Shown piece by piece: positions 17,346 to 26,496 of a stretch of DNA of 55,871 nt. The stretch spans positions 1 to 55,871 of the forward strand of contig JAKBYX010000013.1 in the NCBI GenBank assembly GCA_021840255.1. The letters are read 5' to 3'. The translations under genes were made by a program, and so were the position numbers. Numbering within the stretch: the first letter of the stretch is position 1; the number at the start of each line of letters is the position of its first letter. The DNA is from Nitrospirota bacterium (GTDB lineage Bacteria > Nitrospirota > Thermodesulfovibrionia > Thermodesulfovibrionales > JdFR-88). Below the pieces are notes generated by a model. The model was not told the origin of the DNA, searched no databases, and saw nothing but the letters and a program-made list of their open reading frames with translations.

Positions 17346-18824
17346 CTATGTGTTTACGGCGGTCCCGCCGCCGTCTTCGTTTTCCGGGGGTACCGGCAGC
17401 TTAAGTATCAAGTGTGAGCCTTTGCCGGGAGCGCTTTCAAAAAAGATCTCCCCTCCGTGCTCTTCGACTATGCGCTTGGTGGTGGCCAGCCCCAGCCCGA
17501 GGCCCGCGCTTTTTGTTGTGAAGAAAGGCTCGAACACCTTTTCCAGGTACTCCTGCGCCACGCCCTGGCCGGTGTCGCTTATCCCGAGGACCACCCGCTG
17601 CCCTTCCTTCCTGCTCATGAGCGTGAGGCTGCCGCCCCCCGGCATGGCCTGGAAGGCGTTGAGCACTATATTGAAGATGCAGGTCTTCATGAAATCAGTG
17701 TCTATGAGTATATCCGGCAGGTATTCGTATTTCCTTATTACCTTGATCTTGTCGGATTCGGCCTTTGCCTTTATTATGGCGAAGACCTCATCTAAAAGGC
17801 TGCCTACGTTCACGCGTTTCATGTTCAGTTTAAGCGGCTTTCCGTAATCCAGAAAATCCCGGACAAGCGTATCCAGCCTGAATATCTCCTGCTTGATGCT
17901 CGAAACAAGACCTTCGAACTTCCCGGCTGCGGCCTCGTTCGCCGGGGTGAAGTTGTCCTTTATGTAATCTATGCTCAGGCTTATGAAGTTAAGAGGATTC
18001 CTTATCTCGTGGGCCATGCTCCTTGACAGCTGGCCCACGGCGGAGAGGTGTTCGGCCTCACGCAGTTTCTCCTCCAGCCGCCGGTTCTCCCTGAGCCGCT
18101 GCACCATCAGGTTGAAGCTCCTGGTGAGCACACCGACCTCATCTTTTCTGTCGGAGGGTTCTATCTCTACAAAATCCCCCGCCGCGACCTTATCCGCCGC
18201 AGCCGATATCTCGTTAATGGGTTTTGTATAACGCGAGGAGAGGAATACCGCCGCCACCGTGCCTATGAGAAACACCACAAGGGCCGCGATGCCTTTTTTT
18301 ACCAGGTTGTTTCTTAAAAGGACTGAAAAGTCCTCCTCGTTGATCGTAAGGTGCACATATCCGTAATGTACCTTCCCGGCCACCACCGGGAGAATGACAT
18401 TATAAGTCTTGCCTTCGTTCGACACCGGTTCTCCAAGCTCAGCCTTTATGATGAGCTGTTTTCTCTTCTGGCTGAGGGCCGCCCCTACCTTCTTGGGGTT
18501 GGTGCTCGCTATAATATGGTCGTTGTTGCTGATGATGGATATCTCGTTGATCCCCTTGGCCTTCAGTTGCTTCAGGTATTTTTGAAGTTTCGATTGCGGC
18601 GTCTGGTCGGTGGTCGTGACCTCCTCGACGCCGATCTGAATGGCCTGTGAAAGGTCGGCCGTCCGGTGCGTGACCTCCTTTATCAGGTTTCTTTCGTCCT
18701 GCACATACAGGAAGGCCAGTATCGAAAGCAGCATGAAACTTAAAAAAAGCATCATGAAAATAAGTTTTTTGTTGAGAGAGATGTTGAGGAAATAATTCTT
18801 GAGCATCAGAATGAATAATAACAT
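17346..18824 (-). CDS. Membrane sensor histidine kinase
   Basis: 492 residues from ATG 18824; ATG 18806 (MLKNYFLN) is an alternative and neither has a clear SD. TM1 is at about 21-40, a ~135-residue periplasmic sensor region follows, then TM2 at about 178-197 and HAMP at 198-250. HisKA has the phospho-acceptor H272 (MAHEIRNPLNF). HATPase_c has N-box LNAFQAM, G1 DTGQGV and G2 GLGLGLATTKRIV. It is transcribed before the NtrC-type regulator and almost certainly phosphorylates it. The signal is unknown. Confidence 0.95.
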   Translation of the reverse strand: MLLFILMLKNYFLNISLNKKLIFMMLFLSFMLLSILAFLYVQDERNLIKEVTHRTADLSQAIQIGVEEVTTTDQTPQSKLQKYLKQLKAKGINEISIISNNDHIIASTNPKKVGAALSQKRKQLIIKAELGEPVSNEGKTYNVILPVVAGKVHYGYVHLTINEEDFSVLLRNNLVKKGIAALVVFLIGTVAAVFLSSRYTKPINEISAAADKVAAGDFVEIEPSDRKDEVGVLTRSFNLMVQRLRENRRLEEKLREAEHLSAVGQLSRSMAHEIRNPLNFISLSIDYIKDNFTPANEAAAGKFEGLVSSIKQEIFRLDTLVRDFLDYGKPLKLNMKRVNVGSLLDEVFAIIKAKAESDKIKVIRKYEYLPDILIDTDFMKTCIFNIVLNAFQAMPGGGSLTLMSRKEGQRVVLGISDTGQGVAQEYLEKVFEPFFTTKSAGLGLGLATTKRIVEEHGGEIFFESAPGKGSHLILKLPVPPENEDGGGTAVNT

Positions 18825-18941
18825 AAAAAGTCATATTGACTTTAGCCAGGCCCTGTAATAGCCTTTGATTAAGCTCACCGATCACAAAATCAAATTATTA
18901 TTTTTTTTTGCAAAAATTCCAATCCGGCGAGGAGGTGCCCC

Positions 18942-19247
18942 TTGGCAACGGGTGGGGTTGCGCACGAGAAAAGAAGACACAAGCGCGACTTGGTTACCGT
19001 GCCTGTTAGCTACAGTCTTGCCCTGGCGGCTGAAGCGGAGGCGCCGGGCGGCCATGCGGCAAACGGCATAACCCTGAACATCAGTGACAGCGGTATATGT
19101 TTTTATACCCAGATGCGCCTGGAACAGGGAGCAACGCTTTATGTTTCGAGCAAGGCATTCTGGGAGGAGCCGCGGAAAGGCACCGTCATGTGGTGCAGGA
19201 AGATCACTGAGGAGCTTTACAGGGTGGGGCTTACGTTCAACGAATAG
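18942..19247 (+). CDS. Single-domain PilZ protein
   Basis: 101 residues starting at TTG 18942, chosen because GGAGG (18931-18935) lies six bases upstream. The c-di-GMP-binding signatures are RRHKR (R11...R15, RxxxR) and NISDSG near 46-51 (D/NxSxxG). A lone PilZ domain usually acts as a c-di-GMP effector binding a partner protein. It pairs conceptually with the HD-GYP phosphodiesterase at 22200. It is divergent from the histidine kinase gene and followed by a strong terminator. Confidence 0.85.
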   Translation: MATGGVAHEKRRHKRDLVTVPVSYSLALAAEAEAPGGHAANGITLNISDSGICFYTQMRLEQGATLYVSSKAFWEEPRKGTVMWCRKITEELYRVGLTFNE

Positions 19248-19260
19248 GCTGAGGCATGGA

Positions 19261-19301
19261 AAAAGGCAAGCGCGGGACCCCGGACGCTTGCCCTTTTTTT
19301 T
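19261..19301 (+). terminator. Intrinsic terminator after the PilZ gene
   Basis: GGCAAGCG (19265-19272) pairs with CGCTTGCC (19285-19292), followed by T8. It lies between the convergent PilZ and Hsp20 genes. Confidence 0.88.
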
Positions 19302-19316
19302 CAATAAGATCCCTTT

Positions 19317-19832
19317 TTATTCTATGGAAACCCTCTGTTTCTTTTCCTTCGGCCCTGCCGTCTTGGGTATCCTGATCTCAAGGACTCCGTCCCTGAACTT
19401 TGCCTTCGATTTTCCGGTCTCCACGTTTTCGGGGAGGGTGAATGAACGGGTGAAATATCCGCTTGAGCGCTCAACCCGGAAATAGTCCTTCCTTTCCACC
19501 TTCTCCTCTTTCTTTTTCTCTCCGGAGATAGTGACCATGTGGTCAGTGATGTTCACCTCTATGTCCTCTTTCTTCATCCCCGGGATCTCAGCCTTCAGAA
19601 CCAGGTCGTTGGCCTCCTCGTACATGTCGACAGCTGGCGCGGCCACCTCCTCAGGCACCGCCCATCCTGGCCAGAACGGTCTTCTCCTGCCGCCTATTAT
19701 CTCATCGAACAACCGCTCCATCTCACGAAACGGAGACAGCCAGGTCTCCCTGCGCAGAGGAGCGAGCTCCCGGCTCTCGGTCTTTTCCGCTTTCTTTTTT
19801 TCTTCCTGTTTTTCTTCTACGGCGTTAGCCAT
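19317..19832 (-). CDS. Small heat-shock protein Hsp20 (alpha-crystallin family)
   Basis: I take ATG 19832 (MANAVEEKQ) over ATG 19883 because AAGGAG lies eight bases before it and the upstream codons overlap the promoter. The 171-residue product is an ATP-independent holdase. A charged N-terminal arm with PFREMERLFDEI precedes the alpha-crystallin domain (~75-165), with AEIPGMKKEDIEVNI and the C-terminal I-x-I motif IRIPK. The promoter region is described separately. Confidence 0.94.
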   Translation of the reverse strand: MANAVEEKQEEKKKAEKTESRELAPLRRETWLSPFREMERLFDEIIGGRRRPFWPGWAVPEEVAAPAVDMYEEANDLVLKAEIPGMKKEDIEVNITDHMVTISGEKKKEEKVERKDYFRVERSSGYFTRSFTLPENVETGKSKAKFRDGVLEIRIPKTAGPKEKKQRVSIE

Positions 19833-19873
19833 CGTCTGGGTCTCCTTTCTCAAGGCATGGTCTTGATAATGGA

Positions 19874-19902
19874 GTTTTATCACGTGGAAGAAGGGGTGTC
19901 AA
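19874..19902 (-). promoter_or_regulatory. Promoter of the hsp20 gene
   Basis: On the minus strand TTGACA (19902-19897), a 17-base spacer and TAAAAC (19879-19874). The -35 reads CTTGACA, also close to the heat-shock sigma-32 -35 (CTTGAAA), but no clear CCCAT-type -10 is present. Confidence 0.6.
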
Positions 19903-19930
19903 GCCGCGCTTCCTTCCGGGCGGCGGCTTG
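19900..19930. promoter_or_regulatory. Inverted repeat overlapping the hsp20 -35, possible operator
   Basis: CAAGCCGC (19900-19907), 15 bases, then GCGGCTTG (19923-19930), a perfect 8-bp inverted repeat. One arm overlaps the -35. It is not the CIRCE sequence bound by HrcA. Confidence 0.5.
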
Positions 19931-19970
19931 GTTAAAGGGTGAGGAGGAGAAAGCTGTTTTTAATTTTTTC

Positions 19971-21443
<1,473 letters not shown>

Positions 21444-21445
21444 TT

Positions 21446-21475
21446 ATCATAGCATCTGATCTTTGATTTTGGCAA
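21446..21475 (-). promoter_or_regulatory. Candidate promoter of guaB
   Basis: Minus strand: TTGCCA (21475-21470), 18 bases, TATGAT (21451-21446), twelve bases before the guaB start codon, so the leader would be very short. Confidence 0.4.
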
Positions 21476-21515
21476 CAATACCCAATCTGCCATTTCGTGT
21501 TTCGTCCTAAGGCCG

Positions 21516-22040
21516 CTAAACAGCATCCTCTCTCTGGAATTCCTTCAAGGTGGGCAGGCCCGTAAGGTCCCTGAGGCCAAACTGGATGAGGAACTCCTGG
21601 GTGGTGCCGAAAAGAAGAGGTTTGCCAGGGGCCTCTTTTCTTCCCATTATCTTTATAAGCCTCCTGTCCAGCAGCGTTTTCATTACGCCGTCGGAGTTCA
21701 CGCCGCGCAGGGTCTCAAGTTCAGCCTTGGTTATCGGCTGCTTGTATGCGATTATAGCCAGCGTCTCCAGCGAAGCCTGGGAAAGCTTGGAAGGCTGCGA
21801 GGTCCTGAGCTTTCTGGCCCAGTTCGAGTAGTCCGGATTGGTGTGCATCATGTAGCCGCCCGCAAGCTCCGAGACCAGGACGCCGCCCCCACGCTGCGCG
21901 TATTCTGTTTTTATCTCGTCCAGAAGGTCTTTAAGTTCCGTTTCAGGAAGTCCGGTTGTCTCTTTTATCTCTTTGAGGCCAAGCGGGCCAGAGGAGGAGA
22001 AAAGGAGCGCTTCCAGCATGGCCTTTGAATTGATATCCAT
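21516..22040 (-). CDS. scpB: Segregation and condensation protein B
   Basis: A 174-residue ScpB, a kleisin-associated winged-helix protein of the SMC-ScpAB condensin. Family signatures are the N-terminal LEALLFSSSGPLGLKEI and the central SQASLETLAIIAYKQPITKAE...RGVNSDGV segment. In most genomes scpA directly precedes it; here the upstream neighbour is a divergent HD-GYP gene, so scpA lies elsewhere. It is followed by guaB on the same strand. Confidence 0.94.
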   Translation of the reverse strand: MDINSKAMLEALLFSSSGPLGLKEIKETTGLPETELKDLLDEIKTEYAQRGGGVLVSELAGGYMMHTNPDYSNWARKLRTSQPSKLSQASLETLAIIAYKQPITKAELETLRGVNSDGVMKTLLDRRLIKIMGRKEAPGKPLLFGTTQEFLIQFGLRDLTGLPTLKEFQREDAV

Positions 22041-22113
22041 TAAAAAATATAACAGAAAAACCCAGGTTTTAAAAACATCATTTTTCTATTTTTTTGTTTA
22101 TTTATATTCTCTA

Positions 22114-22142
22114 TTGACAATATTGATTTCTTTTTATTATTT
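22114..22142 (+). promoter_or_regulatory. Candidate sigma-70 promoter of the HD-GYP gene
   Basis: Consensus TTGACA (22114-22119) followed by TATTAT at 15 bases or TTATTT at 17 bases, in a very AT-rich gap about 60 bases before the start codon. Confidence 0.5.
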
Positions 22143-22199
22143 TTATAGCGGCTTTAAGATTTGGAAAAAGCAAAAAAAGCAAATAGAAAAAAAGGTTAA

Positions 22200-22820
22200 A
22201 TGAACAAAGTTCAAGCTCTTTCTGAAGTCATGGCCGGACAGCCGTCCTGGATGGACGGCCATTCGATCCGGGTGATGGAATATGCCGTGGCAACGGGCAA
22301 AGCGCTGGGGCTTTCTGCAAAAAGCATCGAAACCCTGAGGTTGGCCGGACTTCTTCACGACATCGGGAAGGTGGACACCTGCGCGTCCGTGCTGGAAAAA
22401 CGGGGCGGCCTTACCAACTCCGAGTTCGAGCTTGTCAAGCTGCACCCAGTCCACGGGGCGGAGATATTGTGCAAGAGCGACACCCTTTTGCGCGTGGCCA
22501 ATGTCATAAGGCACCATCATGAGCGTTATGACGGCACGGGGTACCCGGACGGGCTCAAGGGGGACTTCATACCTTTTCTTTCAAGGGTCCTTTACGTGGC
22601 GGACGCCTATGATTCCATGACCGCAGACAGGCCTTACAGAAAAGCGCCCGGCAAAGATTATGCCGTATCGGAGCTTATCCGCTGCTCCGGCACGCAGTTC
22701 GACCCTGCGATCGTTATGGAATTTTTAAAGATCGCCGGCAGCCTGCCTTTCGGGCAGGAATATTCCATGGATTGTCTGGCCTCTCTGCCGCCCGGTCTTA
22801 ACTTCAAAAAACCTGTTTGA
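22200..22820 (+). CDS. Stand-alone HD-GYP domain protein, predicted c-di-GMP phosphodiesterase
   Basis: 206 residues, essentially one HD-GYP domain. It has the HD pair H53-D54 in LLHDIGKVD, the HHHERYDGTGYP motif (about 106-117) that gives the family its name, ADAYDSMTADRPYR and SGTQFDP. These are the metal- and c-di-GMP-binding elements of active phosphodiesterases. There is no receiver or sensory domain, so regulation must come from expression or partners. With the PilZ protein at 18942 it indicates c-di-GMP signalling. The gene lies just before rubredoxin (59-base gap). Confidence 0.92.
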   Translation: MNKVQALSEVMAGQPSWMDGHSIRVMEYAVATGKALGLSAKSIETLRLAGLLHDIGKVDTCASVLEKRGGLTNSEFELVKLHPVHGAEILCKSDTLLRVANVIRHHHERYDGTGYPDGLKGDFIPFLSRVLYVADAYDSMTADRPYRKAPGKDYAVSELIRCSGTQFDPAIVMEFLKIAGSLPFGQEYSMDCLASLPPGLNFKKPV

Positions 22821-22879
22821 CAGCCCGCCTTTTTTGCCCTAAAGTTTTTAAGGAAAATTCCGGAGGTTAATTCTGATTA

Positions 22880-23038
22880 ATGGAGAAATGGATGTGTGAA
22901 TTGTGCGGCTATGTTTATGACCCCGAATTGGGAGACCCGGACAGCGGCATAAACCCCGGGGTTCGGTTCGAAGACCTGCCTGAAGATTGGGTCTGCCCCG
23001 TCTGCGGCGCAGGCAAGGACCAGTTCAATAAAATATGA
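22880..23038 (+). CDS. Rubredoxin
   Basis: A 52-residue one-iron electron carrier. Both CxxCG iron-ligand pairs are present: CELCGY near residue 6 and [11 protein letters not shown] near 39, with the conserved aromatic core ([25 protein letters not shown]). The gene is very short but unmistakable. It precedes a ferritin-like diiron protein by 16 bases, suggesting a peroxide- or oxygen-reducing pair typical of anaerobes, with rubredoxin as the electron donor. Confidence 0.97.
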   Translation: MEKWMCELCGYVYDPELGDPDSGINPGVRFEDLPEDWVCPVCGAGKDQFNKI

Positions 23039-23054
23039 AGAGAGAGGGCGGTTT

Positions 23055-23552
23055 ATGAAAGCGGTTGAAATAGCCATGAAGACCGAGACGGACGCGATCG
23101 ATTTCTACGGCAAGGCCGCCCGGAAAACAGTCCACCCGGTGGGTAAACAGATGTTCCTGTCCATAATCGATGATGAAAAAAGGCACCTGGAGGTGCTTAA
23201 ATGCATCTTTGAGGGCATGGACATAGACTTTCCTGGAGAAAGCCCGATAAAAAAAATAAGGACCGTGTTCGAGGAGAACAGGGGGGCAATGCTGAGCAGA
23301 GTGGCCGCCACCGCGGATGAGACCCAGGCTCTGGAAATAGCGATGCGGATGGAGAAGGAAAGCGTGGATTTTTATGAGAAGGCCGCGGCGGGCGCCAGCG
23401 GCAGGGAAAAAACCGTTTTTGAAAGATTGATAAAGGAAGAAGAGCAGCACTACACCATTTTTTCCAATACCCTCCAATTTCTTACGGACACGGGCAACTG
23501 GTTCATGTGGGAAGAGCACAGCGCCGTGGACGGCGGCACGCAGTGGGCATAG
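23055..23552 (+). CDS. Ferritin-like diiron protein (rubrerythrin/YciF-like family)
   Basis: 165 residues forming two helical pairs, each starting with AxEIAMxxExxxxDFYxKAA (residues ~2-20 and ~94-112) and each with an ExxH-type motif (DDEKRHLE near 39-45 and EEEQHYTIF near 131-139). This is the di-iron ligand pattern of rubrerythrin erythrin domains. It lacks the C-terminal rubredoxin domain of classical rubrerythrin; the separate rubredoxin gene upstream may supply that role. Predicted function is peroxide reduction, by inference. Confidence 0.85.
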   Translation: MKAVEIAMKTETDAIDFYGKAARKTVHPVGKQMFLSIIDDEKRHLEVLKCIFEGMDIDFPGESPIKKIRTVFEENRGAMLSRVAATADETQALEIAMRMEKESVDFYEKAAAGASGREKTVFERLIKEEEQHYTIFSNTLQFLTDTGNWFMWEEHSAVDGGTQWA

Positions 23553-23589
23553 CAGGTATGAACCTTGTAGTTGCATAAATTAACTTGCA

Positions 23590-23622
23590 ATTCCTTGTAG
23601 ATTTCTACAGGGTGATTCATTC
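23590..23622. repeat. Hairpin repeat at a gene 3' end, copy A
   Basis: CCTTGTAG-ATTT-CTACAGGG hairpin followed by GGTGATTCATTC. It shares CAGGGTGATTCATTC exactly with copy B at 41818-41853 and overlaps the stop of the DsrH-like gene. A second small hairpin (TTGCA...TGCAA, about 23571-23590) lies beside it. It probably acts as a terminator between converging genes. Confidence 0.65.
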
Positions 23623-23788
23623 ACCAGCAGAAGACCTTATCCGCCTCCTCGACCGCCTTAAGGAGTTTGTCCGGGTCGAATTCCTTGAAAAGCTCGAAGA
23701 CAATCACCTCATTGTCCTTCTTGTGGGCCTCTATTATCTTCAGGTCGAAGGCTCCCGGCTCTTTTTTCAATATGTGGACTATTTTCAT
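23621..23788 (-). CDS. Short DsrH/TusB-like protein
   Basis: 55 residues starting at ATG 23788, whose A overlaps the TGA stop of the preceding gene. The sequence MKIVHILKKEP...KVFCW resembles DsrH/TusB in position and in its C-terminal Trp, but it is only about 60% of the usual length. A Cys sits next to the final Trp. In known systems DsrEFH or TusBCD relays persulfide sulfur in sulfur oxidation/reduction or tRNA 2-thiolation. Assignment depends largely on the gene order. Confidence 0.6.
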   Translation of the reverse strand: MKIVHILKKEPGAFDLKIIEAHKKDNEVIVFELFKEFDPDKLLKAVEEADKVFCW

Positions 23789-24063
23789 CAGTAAGGTATG
23801 ACCACATCGTATTTTAATAAAGTCCGGGACATGTCCTCTTCGCTTACCAGCTGGAAATCCTCGACCTCGCAAACCGAGTAAAGCCCGGCCTTCATGGCCT
23901 TCAGCATCTCCAGGGTCATCAGGTTCATCTCCGTGGGCTCGGGCCCCGTGCAAGTAAGATAGACGTCCACCATGTCATCGTACAGGGTAAGCCCAAGGGC
24001 CATCCTCAGGGCCTCCTCCGATCTGCCCTTCACTATTACCGCTATGCGTTTTCTCTCCGGCAT
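23788..24063 (-). CDS. DsrE/DsrF-like (TusC-type) protein
   Basis: I place the start at ATG 24063 (MPERKRIAVIVKG), where the beta strand of the DsrE fold begins; the frame is open further upstream only inside the neighbouring gene. The ~91 residues contain VKGRSEEALRMALGLTLYDDMVDVYLT and LYSVCEVEDFQL. The Cys in the latter is a candidate sulfur acceptor. The gene is tightly packed with the flanking two, with a four-base gap upstream and one-base overlap downstream. Confidence 0.7.
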   Translation of the reverse strand: MPERKRIAVIVKGRSEEALRMALGLTLYDDMVDVYLTCTGPEPTEMNLMTLEMLKAMKAGLYSVCEVEDFQLVSEEDMSRTLLKYDVVIPY

Positions 24064-24067
24064 CAGT

Positions 24068-24358
24068 TTAAAACACCAGCAGCCGGTCGCACCAGCGCAC
24101 CATGGAGATGTTGTCATACTGGCTGCCGGCCTGTATCTCGCCGGGAAGCTCCAGATTTCTCTGCCCCCGGTTCAAGTCGCATACGTTCACTTTAAGCTTT
24201 CCTGACACCGTATTTATGAATTCAAGGTCCTTCGACATGAAACATCCGTCGTCCATAAGGAATATGTTTACCTCATCCCCTCTCCTTATGGCGGCCCTCA
24301 GGATGGGCACAACCATTTCCCGGTAACCGGAGTCCGTTATCAAAACCCCAAGCCTCAT
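24068..24358 (-). CDS. DsrE-family (TusD-like) protein
   Basis: 96 residues with the DsrE alpha/beta pattern: LGVLITDSGYREMVVPILRAA, then DEVNIFLMDDGCFM, then KLKVNVCDLNRGQR. The second Cys (VNVCDLN) corresponds in position to the sulfur-acceptor Cys of TusD/DsrE. It is the first gene of a three-gene minus-strand cluster. No TusE, rhodanese or dissimilatory sulfite reductase gene is nearby, so the sulfur partner is unknown. Confidence 0.72.
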   Translation of the reverse strand: MRLGVLITDSGYREMVVPILRAAIRRGDEVNIFLMDDGCFMSKDLEFINTVSGKLKVNVCDLNRGQRNLELPGEIQAGSQYDNISMVRWCDRLLVF

Positions 24359-24525
24359 GCGCTGATTATAACAAATATTGTTTTTAGTAGAGTTCCATAG
24401 TTTAGAAAGGAAAAGCTTTGCAAAATATTTTTAGGCTTTTTTAGGCTTTTTTTTGAAAAATTTTTCATTTTTTGCTCCGCTAATTAGAAAAAAATGGCCC
24501 GAAGTGAAGAAAATCACGCTTTAAG

Positions 24526-24554
24526 TTGACAAATTTTACATTTTAGGCTAAAAA
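24526..24554 (+). promoter_or_regulatory. Sigma-70 promoter of the PEP carboxykinase gene
   Basis: TTGACA (24526-24531), exactly 17 bases, TAAAAA (24549-24554), about 27 bases before ATG 24582, which is preceded by GGAGG at 24572-24576. The wider 24359-24581 gap holds T-rich low complexity and no gene. Confidence 0.65.
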
Positions 24555-24581
24555 TATCTAATCGAATTCTTGGAGGCATGA

Positions 24582-26246
24582 ATGGCAACTTTCCAGAAAA
24601 AACCGTTATCGGCGTGGAGGGCGGCGGTAGAATCCGCCTTTCTGGCAAATTCCGTAAGAAAGGTGGGGATGGCTGATCTGTACCAGCTTGCCCTGAAGCA
24701 GCCTGAAGTCATTGAGACCACGGAACCCATGTACCAGCCGGAGCGGTTCGGCCTCCCGCCGGATGCAAAGGTGCTCATATCAAATGACGGAGGGGTTGTG
24801 GGCAGGACCGCCAAGGCAAGGCGGCTTGTCAGGGAGCTTTCAAAAGAAGACAGGGACAAGCTGCAAGGCATCCTGCTGGAGGCGCTTTACCAGTTGAACC
24901 GCAGGCCGGGCCTATGGCTTGAGGGAATAGTTGGGCTGCACCCCAGCTTCATGATAAAGGCCCATCTGCTCTCACCGGAAACGGACGCCAAGAACATGAT
25001 GGACTGGGGGTTCAATTTCATGCCGTTCATAGAGCCTTGGGCCACTACGTTCAGGAAATCCAGGGTGCTCAACGAGCCCGATATCCTCGTCGTGGCGGAT
25101 CCCGAATGGAAGCATCCGGACCATCCAAGCGGGCTGGTCATAATAGACGAAAAGGAAAACTGCATCGCCATCCTGGGCATGAGGTATTTCGGCGAAAGGA
25201 AAAAAGGCACTCTGACCCTGGCCTGGACGGTAGGTGTGCGCCATAACATGGTGGCCTGCCATGGCGGGATCAAAACCATTGGCAACAACCCTCCCGTGGC
25301 AGTCTTTGGACTGTCAGGCTCCGGCAAATCCTCCATAACCAACAGTCTGGACCATGAGGGTACGCTGAAGCCCAGTGAAAAGGTGACCGTGGTGCACGAT
25401 GACGCCTTCCTCATAGATTTCGAGAACAACCTTACTACGGCGCTTGAACCCTCTCTCTTTGACAAGACGGACGCGGTCCGGTTCAACGATCCTATCATCC
25501 GCTATTTTTACTCTGCGCAGAACGTGGCCGTCCTCGAAACGCCCGGGGGTGAACGGAAGATAGTGGCCGAGGACATAAGGAACGACAACGGCCGCTGCAT
25601 AAAGTCCCGTGACATGTTCAACCATGCCGATTTCTGCGCTGCGCCCGGCAAGGTCATATGGCTGCAGAAGGACACCAGCCTGCCTCCCATATGCAAGATA
25701 AATTCAGCGGGCCTGGCCGTGGCAATGGGGGCCTCGCTTTCAACGCTCAGGGCCAAAGGGGTGGAAAACGTGGACCCCAAGGAGCTGAATAAACTGGTAA
25801 TAGAGCCATTCGCCAACCCCTTCCGGGTGCATCCCCTGCTTCTTGACTGCCAGCAGTTCATGAAGCTGTTCAAGGCCGGCTGCGAGTGCTACATTATGAA
25901 CACCCACGCCTTCGGGCTTCCCGAGGGCCTTATAGACATCCCCAAGGAGCTTTCGTTAAAGATCATGACCGAGCTTGTGCGGGGCAATATAGAATGGCGG
26001 GACTGGAAGCGCTTCCAGGGCCTGTCCATCCCTAAAAACGGAAACGACCTCTTCGGTCCGGACTACGATAAAAAATACAAGCCGCAGAGGGTTGCCGCCT
26101 ATATGGAGTTCCTCCGCGACCGTATGCAGGACAGGATCACTTATCTCTCTAACAAGAGGGACCTGGAGCAGGACATGGACAGTTCTTTCATAGACCCCCT
26201 TGTAGTGGCAAGGACAGTGATAGACAAGGTGCTGAACCCGGTTTAA
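24582..26246 (+). CDS. pckA: Phosphoenolpyruvate carboxykinase (ATP-type, divergent)
   Basis: A 554-residue protein that interconverts oxaloacetate and PEP with ATP, linking the TCA cycle and gluconeogenesis. The kinase-1a P-loop is VFGLSGSGKSS (about 241-251; GLSGTGKT in E. coli). Other elements are MRYFGERKKGTLTLAW before it, HDDAFLIDFEN and the late PFRVHPLLLD. The sequence is distant from the well-studied E. coli enzyme but the order of motifs fits. It stands alone, with its own promoter and terminator. A start at ATG 24578 is out of frame and excluded. Confidence 0.85.
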   Translation: MATFQKKPLSAWRAAVESAFLANSVRKVGMADLYQLALKQPEVIETTEPMYQPERFGLPPDAKVLISNDGGVVGRTAKARRLVRELSKEDRDKLQGILLEALYQLNRRPGLWLEGIVGLHPSFMIKAHLLSPETDAKNMMDWGFNFMPFIEPWATTFRKSRVLNEPDILVVADPEWKHPDHPSGLVIIDEKENCIAILGMRYFGERKKGTLTLAWTVGVRHNMVACHGGIKTIGNNPPVAVFGLSGSGKSSITNSLDHEGTLKPSEKVTVVHDDAFLIDFENNLTTALEPSLFDKTDAVRFNDPIIRYFYSAQNVAVLETPGGERKIVAEDIRNDNGRCIKSRDMFNHADFCAAPGKVIWLQKDTSLPPICKINSAGLAVAMGASLSTLRAKGVENVDPKELNKLVIEPFANPFRVHPLLLDCQQFMKLFKAGCECYIMNTHAFGLPEGLIDIPKELSLKIMTELVRGNIEWRDWKRFQGLSIPKNGNDLFGPDYDKKYKPQRVAAYMEFLRDRMQDRITYLSNKRDLEQDMDSSFIDPLVVARTVIDKVLNPV

Positions 26247-26271
26247 AAAAACACGAAAGGCTAAAGTTCGT

Positions 26272-26302
26272 AAAAAAGGGGGCGGAAACGCTCCTTTTTT
26301 TA
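26272..26302 (+). terminator. Intrinsic terminator after pckA
   Basis: A6-GGGGGCG, GAAA tetraloop, CGCTCC-T7, an A/T-flanked hairpin 26 bases after the pckA stop codon. Confidence 0.82.
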
Positions 26303-26407
26303 TGTAAAGCGGTTAGCCGCCAGGTGATGACGGTTTCCCTTCGGGGGCTATCAGCCCTCAAAAAATGTTAATCTATACATCAAACCATGAAAGAAGCAAA
26401 GGTTTAC

Positions 26408-26494
26408 AAATGGATAGCGAGCGTCCCCCCCGAAGGGCAAGCGAGCGCATATGATAAATAAGGAGGATCCTTACATTCGATTCCTGGAAGGAAT
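26408..26494 (+). repeat. Intergenic leader repeat, copy 2
   Basis: Matches copy 1 at 5895-5973. It holds two GCGAGCG direct repeats around CCCGAAGGG, then ATGATAAATA, ATCCTTACATTCGA and hairpin ATTCC-TGGAA-GGAAT (26480-26494). The 3' arm includes the likely SD GGAAGGA. It ends two bases before ATG 26497. Confidence 0.7.
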
Positions 26495-26496
26495 AA

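Noticed and set aside
16774-17847. Plus-strand open frame of 357 codons across the NtrC-type pair
   Set aside because: Shadow of two strongly supported minus-strand genes.
24068-24117. The longer upstream start at 24117 for the second DsrE-like gene
   Set aside because: The extra ~18 residues are coded within the preceding gene and disrupt the DsrE-fold start; ATG 24063 fits tight operon packing.
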